A stretch of 64,000 bases of DNA from Thalassia testudinum (taxonomy: Eukaryota > Streptophyta > Magnoliopsida > Alismatales > Hydrocharitaceae), in assembly GCA_037157565.1 (NCBI GenBank), contig JAZHRO010000012.1, forward strand, positions 55,791,501 to 55,855,500, in the 5' to 3' direction. A program made the position numbers and the translations under genes. Positions 1-9,374 of the stretch are shown piece after piece. Within the stretch, counting starts at the first letter, position 1, and the number at the start of each line of letters is the position of its first letter. The notes below the pieces were generated by a model. It was not told where the DNA came from, searched no databases, and was given only the letters and a program-made list of their open reading frames with translations.

Positions 1-625
1 CACCACGGGGGACTCTCCCGGCCAGGAGAGCACCACGTGCTACTTCTACTTTTCGGAAAAGACTGCAATCAAGATCGTTCCCACGAGGAACATTCGAGAT
101 CAAGAGAAAGATCTGAGAAATAATTCAAGAAAGAGTAAATAGAGAAATAAAGAAAGAAATTAAAAACAACAGCTACTTGTCCACCTTTACTGTTTTCTTA
201 GCTAGCTGGTTGCCACTCTACTCAGCGTTTCGCTGACGTGTCATATTTGTCACCTTTTTCAGGACCAGGTGTTGAGCAGCCAGAGCCTGTGGCTGCGGAG
301 GGTGCTGGGCCTAGTATAGCCCAGTAGTTGTACTTTTGTTGTACCATTTTTCTGTAGTAGTGAGTATTTCTGTTTCACCTTGTACTCTTTTATTGTAAAC
401 TTCATATTTATATACCTGTTTTTAATTATCTACTATTGTGGTGGTATGTACTGTAGTAGTTCTTTCTTTACTGCTGTACTTTTGTTACTGTTAGTTACTT
501 GCATGGTGAATGTGGTTTATTTTACTGCTTTTTGGTTACTTTCTCGTTGGACGACTGGGTGTTGGGATCAGTCGAGTCGGTCCGATTCTCGTGTCCTGTA
601 GGGATTCAGGAACTGGGTCGTAACA
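1..625 (+). mobile_element. Tekay-like LTR, 3' portion (element E family)
   Basis: This stretch matches the last ~630 bp of the two LTRs of element E (43613-44242 and 57473-58102) almost base for base. It ends in the same way, at a terminal CA. It is the right end of a plus-strand 3' LTR or solo LTR whose left part lies before the window. It sits inside the LTR of element C: the following CATTT (626-630) resumes the C LTR, whose intact copy reads AAGCATTTTACTCTC at 10822-10836, so CATTT is the likely 5-bp target duplication. Its left copy is outside the window. The segment holds the conserved U5 landmarks of the family: an inverted repeat near 14-31, CACGTG at 34-39, and a splice-acceptor-like TTTTTCAG ending at 262. 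Confidence 0.9.
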
Positions 626-630
626 CATTT

Positions 631-656
631 TACCCTCAATAAATGTGTTTACATCA
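631..656 (-). repeat. Element C 3' LTR, terminal remnant
   Basis: These 26 bp continue the C LTR after the Tekay insertion and match 10830-10855 of the 5' LTR with one mismatch (TACCCTCAAT versus TACTCTCAAT). They end in ACATCA, the complement of the LTR start TGATGT on the minus strand. The rest of this LTR lies left of the window. Confidence 0.85.
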
Positions 657-2294
657 TACCCCCATGCCTATCTTTTGCTAGTCCCTAGCAAAATTAAACT
701 ATATGCTATGTATAAAAGCAGAATTAGGATTAGATCGCTTAAGCCTAAGTCATTTATTAACAATAGAAAATTTCAACTAAGGTCCTAAACTACGAAAACT
801 CAACAGTACCCAGGTGTCTGCTAGAATGCAGACCGCCCAAGTTCTCACCTTATTTAAGAATGGAAGAAATATATATTTTTTTATTTTTCTTCTTTTCCAA
901 TTTTTTTTTGTACTTTTGGAGTTTGAGAGTTCCGGGATAACTTTTTACAGCTACCCGACCCGCCTAAGACTAGAAAAGGATTCTAAGTACTAAGCATCTT
1001 TGTGAAAAGGTGATAACCTCACAAAACGGCCATTAAGACGAACTTCGAGTTTCTACGACCCTAGGTGACCTTGCCTAAAGGTTTATCTTTACGATCGTTA
1101 GCTTTCTCCCTACTTCTTTTTTTTATGGGGTCAACACAAGGGCAAACCCAGTGTATATCTCCCCGGTTTATCCTACTTCCCCGCTTCTTCCCTAAGTGCA
1201 TTTTTTTTTGTGAGCTGGGTTCTGGACAGCCGGCCGATAAGTTGTTACCACCGACAACTTGCCAACCATACTCGTGTGGTGAAGTGTGATTTTATTTGTT
1301 TTTTTATTTTCTCCTTTTCTTTTTCTCTCTTTTTTTTTCTTTTTGAATGTTTCTTTTTTTTTATAAGTAGGTAGCTTCCCTGATCTAAGATTTACTTGAA
1401 GGCAGTACAACGAAAATGGTTTTGTGGCTGGGTTATGGACAACCGGCCGATGAGCTATTACCATCGACAACTTGCCAGCCATACCACCCAAGTCGGTCCG
1501 TTAGCTACTCAATTTCCGTAAAAATCGTTGGAAAGTGAGTCAGTGCAAAAAAATGTGTATAGATGCTTAGGCTTACAGTCCCTCCAAATCAGAGGGCGGG
1601 TTGATAAGTCGCATACTTATCATCCCAAATTATTCACAAAATTAAAATAAATTTTAATTGGCGAGAACTCGAGACTAAATTCACATTCGAGTGGACACCC
1701 GGGCTAATTAAGCCCAAAGACCTGAAGAGTCTAAGTGTTTAAGTCATCTTGTATCATTTCCTAAAGTTAATAACCTCCAAATGCCTAAGTTTACTTTTCC
1801 TAATTTCTTTCTTTTATTTTTTTATCTTTTTTCGAATTTTCAATTTTTTTTTTAATTTTTATAAGAAACTAAAAGAAATTCTATGGAGTTAACATAATGA
1901 TTTCAGGAATCAATTATCCACCTCCCATGCCTAAATGATGCAATGTCCTCATTGTAAAAATAATGACATGAAAAGGGTGAAGTAAACAGAATATCACCTG
2001 AGTGTCGTGAAAATCCGATCAGCTCCGCAGAGAGAAGAGTGTATACACACGCGCTAAGTTTAATGCCTTCAGCTAGGCATAACATACATACAAAGAAGAA
2101 ACTGAGAATTCACAAGTGAGGGTCAGAATCAAAATCAAAAGGTTGATCCTGAAACCTGTCTGCAGAAGATGTCCACAGACGTGGACGAGATAATGGTGCA
2201 GACCCATGCCCCAGGGTCGAGTGGTTCTCAGGTTCTGGATGAAAATCACTCAGAACCGAAGGTTGTTATGTTTGTAGGGTCGGGCTTGCGTTTA
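657..2294 (-). other. Element C 3' non-coding region, part 1
   Basis: No ORF of coding character. It begins with the polypurine tract (minus strand GGCATGGGGGTA, 657-668). It contains poly-T tracts at about 899-910, 1201-1210 and 1318-1366 and a pair of 57-bp direct repeats. The phrase ATGCCTAAATGATGCAATGTCC at 1928 onward has a counterpart near 36590 in the Athila-like element, so this non-coding block is shared by the two families. Element D interrupts it at 2294/2295. Confidence 0.6.
1214..1483. repeat. Pair of 57-bp direct repeats in element C
   Basis: Copies at 1214-1270 and 1427-1483 begin GCTGGGTT, contain CCGGCCGAT and end GCCAACCATA or GCCAGCCATA. By eye they differ at 7 of 57 positions with no gap. 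The first copy contains a perfect 7-bp inverted repeat, AAGTTGT and ACAACTT, around an 8-base loop. The spacer is 156 bp and rich in poly-T. Confidence 0.85.
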
Positions 2295-3681
2295 TGTTGG
2301 TGCTAGAGTACCACGATCATTTATTTTGATGATAACAAAACACGTGTTATTTAACATTTGCAATTTGAGTCCTAGATTTCAGGTCAATTGCAAATGTAGA
2401 CGTGCTTAAACGGAGTTCGAGCTCGCATCCAGGACGGATTGGAGGAGCTTGACGGAAAACAGAGGAGGTTCGCGTGGAGCGACAGATTGAAGATAGAAGA
2501 CAAGAAGAATAGGATAGATTTTTTTTAATCCTTTCTTGTATCTCTTGTCTTTATTTTCTTGCTCTTTTTATTTTCCTTAGAATATTATGTTAAAGAGCCT
2601 CAAAGTACCCTAACAGTAGTCCTAGGAACACCGGCACAACCCTAGGATACTAAGGTTTTCTGTAGAACACTTAGAAAACCAATATAGGGTTCAAACAGCA
2701 CTTCCAGACATCTAATTCTAAAATCAGACGTCTGATAAAGTATTTTAAGACGTCTGACTGTTGTTTCAGACGTCTGATATCTGTTAGGCTGGACATAGCT
2801 AGTTCTGTCCGATGAAATCAGACGTCCAGACCATAGTCCAGACGTCTTAGAAGACGTCTGATGGACTTGCCAGACGTCCAGATAGTAGACCGTTGGCTAG
2901 CTTAGCAGGCACCCAAGAATATGACCGTTAGAGCCTTATCAGACGTCCATAGGACTGTCCACACGTCTGATAAATGACCGTTTTGCCTTGGCTGACCCAA
3001 AATCTCTTCTCAGAGATTTTTTAGCCGTTGCAACGTTTGGAAAATCCATTCCCACAGTAAAAGTTGGTTTCCAGACGTCCGGGCATAGTGCCAGACGTCC
3101 TGTATGTCGTCTGAACAACCTGAACAAAAACCCTGTTTAGATCTGATTCAAGTCAGGAGGAAACCCGCATAGAATCAGACGTCTTACCTTTAAATCAGAT
3201 GTCTTAAAGTGGCCTTCCAGACGTCTGATGCAAGAATTAGACGTCTGATCACCCTGTCAAATGTAATCATTGTCCTGATTTCGGCCTGATTCTCTTGGGC
3301 TTTGCACCCAACGGCTATGGAAGCATTTCCAAGCCTTCCAAAGCCTTCCTAAGGCCTCTATAAATAGAGGGGAACCTTTGCAACACAAACAGACACTAAG
3401 AAACACCTAGAGACACCAAGATACACAAGAAACAATTTGTATTACACTTTCCACTCTCTTGTGTCCTAGCTAGCTCTTGCTCTCCAAGCTCAAGTTCCTT
3501 TCTCTTGAGAGCATCAAGCTGTTGCGCACCCGCTCTCCCGCCGTTGTTCACGAGAGCGAAGTTGTGCCGTCGCGTGGCTCACGCACCGCGTCATCAACTC
3601 GACGCACTCCTTACAAAGGGGAGTTTCCTAATTCCTATAGAAGCTAGGTTCATAATTACTTTGTTCGAAGGGAAAACTATA
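2295..3681 (+). repeat. Element D 5' LTR
   Basis: Starts TGTTGGTGCT and ends at ACTATA, a mutated form of the ACTACA that ends the 3' copy. The U3 part (about 2690-3250) is packed with exact and near copies of the palindrome CAGACGTCTG. A TATA box lies at 3359. Compared with element I, both D LTRs lack about 345 bp between GAAGCTAGGTT and CGAAGGGAAAA. Confidence 0.9.
3359..3366 (+). promoter_or_regulatory. TATA box of element D 5' LTR
   Basis: TATAAATA in the context CCTCTATAAATAGAGGGG, conserved at the same place in all four LTRs of elements D and I. It marks the likely polymerase II promoter. Transcription should begin roughly 30 bp downstream. Confidence 0.8.
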
Positions 3682-3683
3682 AT

Positions 3684-3695
3684 TGGTATCAGAGC
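3684..3695 (+). other. Primer binding site, element D
   Basis: TGGTATCAGAGC is the standard plant initiator-methionine tRNA primer site of copia elements. It begins 2 bp after the 5' LTR. Confidence 0.9.
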
Positions 3696-3735
3696 AGGTT
3701 CTTGCAAGATCGGAGTAACACCCGGCAAGAAGTTC

Positions 3736-4881
3736 ATGGAGGGAAGCTGTTCCACAAGCAGGATTTCCGAGGGGCAGTCCACAACCCGTCCGCCGTTCTT
3801 CAACGAGAGCAACTACCCCTACTGGAAGTTGCGGATGAAGACCTGGCTTCAAGCCACCGACTTCACGATCTGGGCCAGATGCGAGACGCCATTTGAGATC
3901 CCAGAAAAACCCGCGGGAGGCTACTCGCAGCTGCATATTCAAGAGCTTTCACTCAACGCAAAGGCAATGAATGCCCTGTATTGCGCGTTGAGTACGAAAG
4001 AGTTCGAGAAAATCCAAGAGTGCACTACCGCCCACGAGATATGGAGGAAGTTAGGAGACACTCATGAAGAGATGAGCTCGGAGGAAGAAGAAGAAGAAAA
4101 AGAAGAAGAAACCGCTTGCTTTGGTTTCATGGCCAGAGGAACCAATAGCGACAGTGAAAGCGGAAGCGACTCCGACGACGAGGTAAATCTCGATCTACAA
4201 GAAGCTTTTAATGAACTTTTTGAAGTTAGTAAATCACTAAAAAGAGAAAATAATAGCATTAAAAAGAATCTTAGTTTTCTTAGAAATGAAAATGATAGGT
4301 TAGGAAAACAACTCAAGGACATAGAAATTAGTCCTAAAGATAATAACCTGTTATTAGAAAATCATAACCTCATCAATGAAAATAATAAATTGATTGAGGA
4401 AAATGTTAGTCTAAAAATAGAAATTTCTGATTTAAAGACTAAGATGAGTATTATAGAAAAAGAAATTGCATGTCTTAGGGAAAACTCTAACAAACTAATC
4501 AACAAAGTAGATGATTTATATAGCCCTAAGATTGAGAAAGGATCTCCATCAAGGAGACCCGCTAACAGATCCGGATCCAAGCCCACTTGGATACCGAAGA
4601 AAAAATTAGAATCTTGTTTTGTAGGGTTCAAGGATAACTACAACACAAAGGACTGGACCTACAAATTAAAAGCTGGTCAACTCAAGTTGGGAGAACCAAG
4701 GAGTAGACCAAGGAGGAGAACAAGAAGACCGACGAGATGGCGAACAAACGACAGACCCGCCGCACGTCGACCACCAGATTGGAGACCGGCGCCAATGCCC
4801 GGGCCTCCAAGCTACGGATGGGAGCCCCATCCGATGTGGCATCCACCACCACCATTCGGGCCATTTTATTGGCCATGGTAG
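3736..4881 (+). CDS. Gag-like protein of element D, zinc knuckle deleted
   Basis: A 381-residue intact ORF beginning MEGSCSTSR. The frame is also open upstream through the LTR to 3505, but this ATG is shared with element I and follows the primer site, so it is preferred. Residues about 20-100 match the N-terminal copia gag domains (DUF4219/UBN2 type; FFNESNYPYWKLRMKTWL). An acidic Glu-rich stretch follows, then a long hydrophilic, probably coiled-coil region, then an Arg-rich tail and a Pro/Trp-rich end (GPFYWPW). Compared with element I about 590 nt are missing in frame, removing the rest of UBN2 and the CCHC knuckle. Without the knuckle, specific RNA packaging is doubtful. The product could at most take part in particle assembly or interfere with it; that is inference. 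Confidence 0.75.
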   Translation: MEGSCSTSRISEGQSTTRPPFFNESNYPYWKLRMKTWLQATDFTIWARCETPFEIPEKPAGGYSQLHIQELSLNAKAMNALYCALSTKEFEKIQECTTAHEIWRKLGDTHEEMSSEEEEEEKEEETACFGFMARGTNSDSESGSDSDDEVNLDLQEAFNELFEVSKSLKRENNSIKKNLSFLRNENDRLGKQLKDIEISPKDNNLLLENHNLINENNKLIEENVSLKIEISDLKTKMSIIEKEIACLRENSNKLINKVDDLYSPKIEKGSPSRRPANRSGSKPTWIPKKKLESCFVGFKDNYNTKDWTYKLKAGQLKLGEPRSRPRRRTRRPTRWRTNDRPAARRPPDWRPAPMPGPPSYGWEPHPMWHPPPPFGPFYWPW

Positions 4882-4928
4882 GTGAGGTAAAAATCATTTA
4901 CCCTATCTTTTTTATCATAAGCATTTAG

Positions 4929-5214
4929 ATAGGGGGAGTTAAAAAATTTTATGAGCTAATTGTCATTTTTTTAAGGGGGAGATATAAGGTAGCTAAATTT
5001 CCTTTAGAAAGGGGGAGAAAAATAATAGCTATCTTGTTATAAAAAAAAAAGGGGAGGGCATTACCTTTGTTAAAAGAAACTCATAGAAGAGCATGTCTTA
5101 AGGGGGAGTTATAGGAAATGTAAAACCAATTAAACTTTTTTGATAATGTCAAAAAGGGGGAGGTTTTTTCTGCATTATTATCTATGATTTTGTCATCATC
5201 AAAAAGGGGGAGAT
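4929..5214 (+). repeat. Array of polypurine-tract-like motifs, element D
   Basis: Seven copies of a G-rich purine motif (mostly AGGGGGAG) lie at about 4931, 4973, 5008, 5051, 5101, 5151 and 5201. The last, AAAAAGGGGGAGAT, touches the 3' LTR and is the functional polypurine tract for plus-strand DNA synthesis. Repeated polypurine tracts are a known Sirevirus feature. Element I has the same arrangement. Confidence 0.85.
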
Positions 5215-6591
5215 TGTTGGTGCTAGAGCACCACGATCATTTATTTTGATGATAACAAAACACGTGTTATTTAACATTTGCAATTTGAGTCCTAGATTTT
5301 AGGTCAATTGCAAATGTAGACGTGCTTAAACGGAGTTCGAGCTCGCATCCAGGATGGATTGGAGGAGCTTGACAGAAAACAGAGGAGGTTCGTGTGGAGC
5401 GACAGATTGAAGATAGAAGACAAGAAGAATAGGATAGATTCTTTTTAATCCTTTCTTGTATCTCTTGTCTTTATTTTCTTGCTCTTTTTATTTTCCTTAG
5501 AATATTATGTTAAAGAGCCTCAAAGTACCCTAAAAGTAGTCCTAGGAACACCGGCACAACCCTAGGATACTAAGGTTTTCTGTAGAACACTTAGAAAACC
5601 AATATAGGGTTCAAACAACACTTTCAGACGTCTAATTCTAAAATCAGACGTCTGATAAAGTATTTTAAGACGTCTGACTGTTGTTTCAGACGTCTGATAT
5701 CTGTTAGGCTGGACATAGCTAGTTCTGTCTGTTGAAATCAGACGTCCAGACCATAGTCCAGACGTCTTAGAAGACTTCTGATGGACTTGCCAGACGTCCA
5801 GATAGTGGACCGTTGGCTAGCTTAGCAGGCACCCAAGAATATGACCGTTAGAGCCTTATCAGACGTCCATAGGACTGTCCACACGTCTGATAAATGACCG
5901 TTTTGCCTCGGCTGACCCAAAATCTCTTCTCAGAGATTTTCTAGCCATTGCAACGTTTGGAAAATCCATTCCCACAGTAAAAGTTGGTTTCCAGATGTCC
6001 GAGCATAGTGCCAGACGTCCTGTATGTCGTCTGATCAACCTGAACAAAAACCCTGTTTAGATCTGATTCAAGTCAGGAGGAAACCCGCATAGAATCAGAC
6101 GTCTTACCTTTAAATCAGATGTCTTAAAGTGGCCTTCCAGACGTTTGATGCAAGAATTAGACGTCTTATTACCCTGTCAAATGTAATCATTGTCCTGATT
6201 TCGGCCTGATTCTCTTGGGCTTTGCACCCAACGGCTATGGAAGCATTTCCAAGCCTTCCTAAGGCCTCTATAAATAGAGGGGAACCTTTGCAACACAAAC
6301 AAACACTAAGAAACACCTAGAGACACCAAGATACACAAGAAACAATTTGTATTACACTTTCCACTCTCTTGTGTCCTAGCTAGCTCTTGCTCTCCAAGCT
6401 CAAGTTCCTTTCTCTTGAGAGCATCAAGCTGTTGCGCACCCGCTCTCCCGCCGTTGTTCACGAGAGCGAAGTTGTGCCGTCGCGTGGCTCACGCACCGCG
6501 TCATCAACTCGACGCACTCCTTGCAAAGTGGAGTTTCCTAATTCCTATAGAAGCTAGGTTCATAATTACTTTGTTCGAAGGGAAAACTACA
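5215..6591 (+). repeat. Element D 3' LTR
   Basis: Starts TGTTGGTGCT directly after the polypurine tract and ends ACTACA, followed by the target duplication GTTTA. TATA box at 6269-6276. It is a close copy of the 5' LTR with the same internal deletion relative to element I, and carries the same palindrome-rich U3. Confidence 0.9.
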
Positions 6592-6919
6592 GTTTAGTGG
6601 TGTGCAAGCCAAGACTAAAGTGTCGGACAACGGGTAAAGATGGTTCAATAGGTGCGGTTGTCCACTTAGCATCTAGCTCAAAAAAATAATCAGTTATTTC
6701 GAGCTTGGGTTACACGTGAAAGATATTGTAAGGGTCCTGGTAGAAAGTAAGTGGTTTTAGGTCAATAGGTACCCTTAGATCCAAAATCAAACTTCCCTTA
6801 GAATTAGCCTCCCAAATCTTTATTTCAACAATTCTATCCTCCAACATCAAGGGCTCAGGCTTTGGGACCTCTAGCATATTATTTACCCCATATGATTCTC
6901 CCAAGTCCAGAAATCGTGG
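6592..6919 (-). other. Element C 3' non-coding region, part 2
   Basis: Continuation of element C after the D insertion, beginning with the second GTTTA target copy. On the minus strand a short open stretch (6904-6710) follows the end of the C ORF in another frame. It may be a relic of a longer protein but has no recognisable domain. Confidence 0.5.
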
Positions 6920-8143
6920 CTAAATCAAGATTGACTTGGGCACAAAGATCTTAGAAGTCAGCTCTTCGGGGTGCAGATGAGGACTGGGGTCACTAATTGA
7001 ATCATCAAGATTCGGATCCTCCAAGTTAACCCCAACTGAATCCAAATCTTCAATAATTGGGCTATCAACTGGTCTGTCAGATTCCTCAAGCCCATTTGTC
7101 TCACTAAAATCCTCTTCCTTAAGTTCAAGTGAGACTTCACCAAAAGATTCTTCACCCTCAGAGTCAAAGAATCCATGATCCTCATTTATATATGTCTCAA
7201 AATCATATGTCATTTCATGGTCCGTGGAGACATATTTTTCCTCGCTCCCTGGCTCGGGGATCTCAGGTGAATCAATCGATTCATCTTCAAATGGTTGCTC
7301 TAGCCCATCCTGGTCATCCCTAGTCTCAAAAAATGTATCCCCCTTGACAGGCGCCTGAGTGGGTTCAGACATTGGCTCTCCTGAAGGGGGTTCATCTTGA
7401 GAATCATCCCAAGATTTGATTAGTGCAACCACAAATTTCATCCTCAACCTCGACAATTTCCCAAGAAGAAACTCACCCAAGTCCATATCCCTAACACTTT
7501 GGAGCAAATCCAATAGAGAACTATTAAGTTCATCAATCATTTTGATCATAGGCTCTAGTGCTTCAGTGCATGGTGTTGGCTGAGCTTCTAAAGATTGTAT
7601 AGTGTTCCTCAAATTAGCCAACACCCTATCCTTGATCTGGTTCACCTGAACTGACTGGTTCGGTTCAGGTTTGGGTGGGTTCAGGTTAAATCTAGGGGAG
7701 TCAAGATGTCGAGGTTCTTGGGTCCCTCCCTGAAAGTAGGTCATTCTAGGTTGTTCAAAGGATGGTGGCAACCTATATTCAGTGGAATACTGGGGAGGGT
7801 AGGTGTTATAATCATGATATCCTTCCTGATTGTAGATCGGGTTGGTTTGGTCATCAAGGGATGGAGATCCATAATCATTATAGCTCTGGGAAGGATAATA
7901 ATCATAGTCTTGTCGTCCTGGGTTAGGCCCTGGACCCTGAGGTCCGGATTCATATCCCCAATCAAAGTCATCCCGGCTAGTGGATGGGTAATTACAAGTC
8001 AAGTTGGGATAGTAATCATCTTGGGGATAAGTGATGGTAGGAGGATAGGATGTGAAATGTGTGTAGGATGTGGAAGGGTACATGGTGAAGTAAGGAGGGA
8101 AATCAGAAGAGAAAGGAGCCCTGCAATACAAAAATACAAGCAT
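6920..8143 (-). CDS. Unrecognised 407-residue ORF of element C
   Basis: I do not recognise this protein. It is intact, with a possible later start at the ATG at 8093 (MYPSTSYTHF). The N-terminal third is rich in Tyr, Pro, Ser and Asp (for example YPPTITYPQDDYYPN). The middle (about residues 170-240) looks helical and leucine-rich (ANLRNTIQSLEAQ, IDELNSSLLDLLQSVRDM). The C-terminal third is strongly acidic (Glu/Asp), ending in KIFVPKSILI. There is no zinc knuckle, protease motif or membrane segment. Its place between leader and 3' non-coding region is that of gag in a non-autonomous element, so a structural role is possible. The open frame in an otherwise defective element suggests either youth or selection. 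Confidence 0.6.
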   Translation of the reverse strand: MLVFLYCRAPFSSDFPPYFTMYPSTSYTHFTSYPPTITYPQDDYYPNLTCNYPSTSRDDFDWGYESGPQGPGPNPGRQDYDYYPSQSYNDYGSPSLDDQTNPIYNQEGYHDYNTYPPQYSTEYRLPPSFEQPRMTYFQGGTQEPRHLDSPRFNLNPPKPEPNQSVQVNQIKDRVLANLRNTIQSLEAQPTPCTEALEPMIKMIDELNSSLLDLLQSVRDMDLGEFLLGKLSRLRMKFVVALIKSWDDSQDEPPSGEPMSEPTQAPVKGDTFFETRDDQDGLEQPFEDESIDSPEIPEPGSEEKYVSTDHEMTYDFETYINEDHGFFDSEGEESFGEVSLELKEEDFSETNGLEESDRPVDSPIIEDLDSVGVNLEDPNLDDSISDPSPHLHPEELTSKIFVPKSILI

Positions 8144-9337
8144 GTCCTTAGTTTGGGTAGCCTAAAGGTCTACAGACTCTCAGAATCCATCCTAAGATTA
8201 TAGACGATTTGCTCATGTCTAGGCAATCTACCCAGTTAGAAGGAGGGACTGGGGAGAAGGTTCTTCCTTTGGCTTGCACCTCCGGTTCCTACTGTACCCC
8301 CCAGCCGCAGTCGTTTGACGCTACTCCCCTAACTAGACATCAGATTGGCTAGTATAAGTAGGTTAATCGTGAACAATCTCAATCTGGATCCCGACGAGCG
8401 AACCAGTCCTTAGGGCCAACGCCTAATCAATTTTAGTTAGGTTTGGGACAATGCTATTTCAGGAATGTGATAGGCCCTTTAGATGGGTTGTGCCTTTAAT
8501 GATAAGTTAAAATGTGTGTGTGTGCACAACCAGGGTTTGCAAACAAGGTTATTTGACGATGTGTCTTTTAAAATTCAACCTTGTTTAGTAGCTTTTAGGG
8601 TTTAATCTTAGGTATATTCAATCAAGTTTAGGAAAATACTCCAAGTTTTGCAAGCACTGGTGATGATATATTCCTTTAGAAATCAAAGAAAAAAATGTGG
8701 AGTGCCTGGTTCAGCCTTAAGAATTAACCCTAAGTGGCAAGCTACTTGATGAATTGCTTTTATTTTAAGTGGTGTGGCCCAAACAGTTCAATCAATTGGC
8801 CTATTGCACCACTTAGTTAAGGCACACAGAAATTTTTGACCTATTTAGATTTCTACTCACTTATGTGTATTTAGTTGAAGTGTATCGGGTCCACAGGTCA
8901 AATCTCGGTTAAGTGGTAGAATCAAAGTGATTGTGTGTCTTAGGATAAGAAGTTGTGGGTGTTAAGTATGTAACTTTCAGAAAATCCCATAATCAGATAA
9001 CACTTTTTATTTTTTATTTTTATTTATGTCGATGGCGAGGTGAGTGGAGGTGGCAAACAAACAATCAAATCTATCCTAGGGTTTATAAAAAGCACCTAAG
9101 TTAATTTGGATTTGAGTTATTAGGTTATGGAATGAAAACTAAGGTGGGGGTGGTGTGGGGGACACTTACAAAACACTCTACCTGCACTTTACTTCGGTCT
9201 ACCGCACTTGGATCTCCATGCTAGGATACCTGCAAGACAGTAGATCAAAGACAAGTAGGGTTAATGCTATGTAAATGCAAAGAAACGCAATAAACAATAA
9301 ACTAAATTCCGTTGCTTCCCCGGCAACGGCGCCAAAA
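8144..9337 (-). other. Element C 5' leader
   Basis: Untranslated leader between the primer site and the C ORF, about 1.2 kb. No coding frame. It contains a poly-TTTTA tract near 9005-9025 and GTGTGTGTGTG near 8514. Confidence 0.6.
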
Positions 9338-9374
9338 TGGTCGTGAGTCCCTGGCAACGGCGTCAAAATGGTCG
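9314..9374 (-). other. Primer binding site of element C, tandemly duplicated
   Basis: On the plus strand CTTCCCCGGCAACGGCGCCA ends at 9334; its complement TGGCGCCGTTGCCGGGGA matches the tRNA-Asp 3' end used by Athila/Tat elements. A second copy, CCTGGCAACGGCGTCAAAATGGTCG (9350-9374, two mismatches), repeats the primer-site/LTR junction 31 bp further. The LTR therefore begins at 9338 or at 9369. Confidence 0.8.

Larger units (their letters stand above)
2295..6591 (+). mobile_element. Element D: gag-only Sirevirus-like Ty1/copia retrotransposon
   Basis: A complete element with two LTRs (2295-3681, 5215-6591), a primer site, one gag ORF and a polypurine tract, flanked by the perfect 5-bp target duplication GTTTA (2290-2294 and 6592-6596). 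The internal region is only 1.53 kb and has no protease, integrase, reverse transcriptase or RNase H. Several AGGGGGAG tracts before the 3' LTR and many palindromic repeats in the LTR are traits described for Sireviruses. In a 300-bp sample the LTRs differ at about 2 percent of sites, so the insertion is fairly recent. It is a relative of element I and must use proteins from another element. Confidence 0.9.

Noticed and set aside
3505..3735. Upstream extension of the element D gag frame
   Set aside because: The open frame runs back through the LTR and primer site. The ATG at 3736 is shared with element I and fits gag; the extension is translated U5.
7706..8203. 165-codon plus-strand ORF
   Set aside because: Antisense shadow of the element C ORF; repetitive Ile/Val-rich translation.
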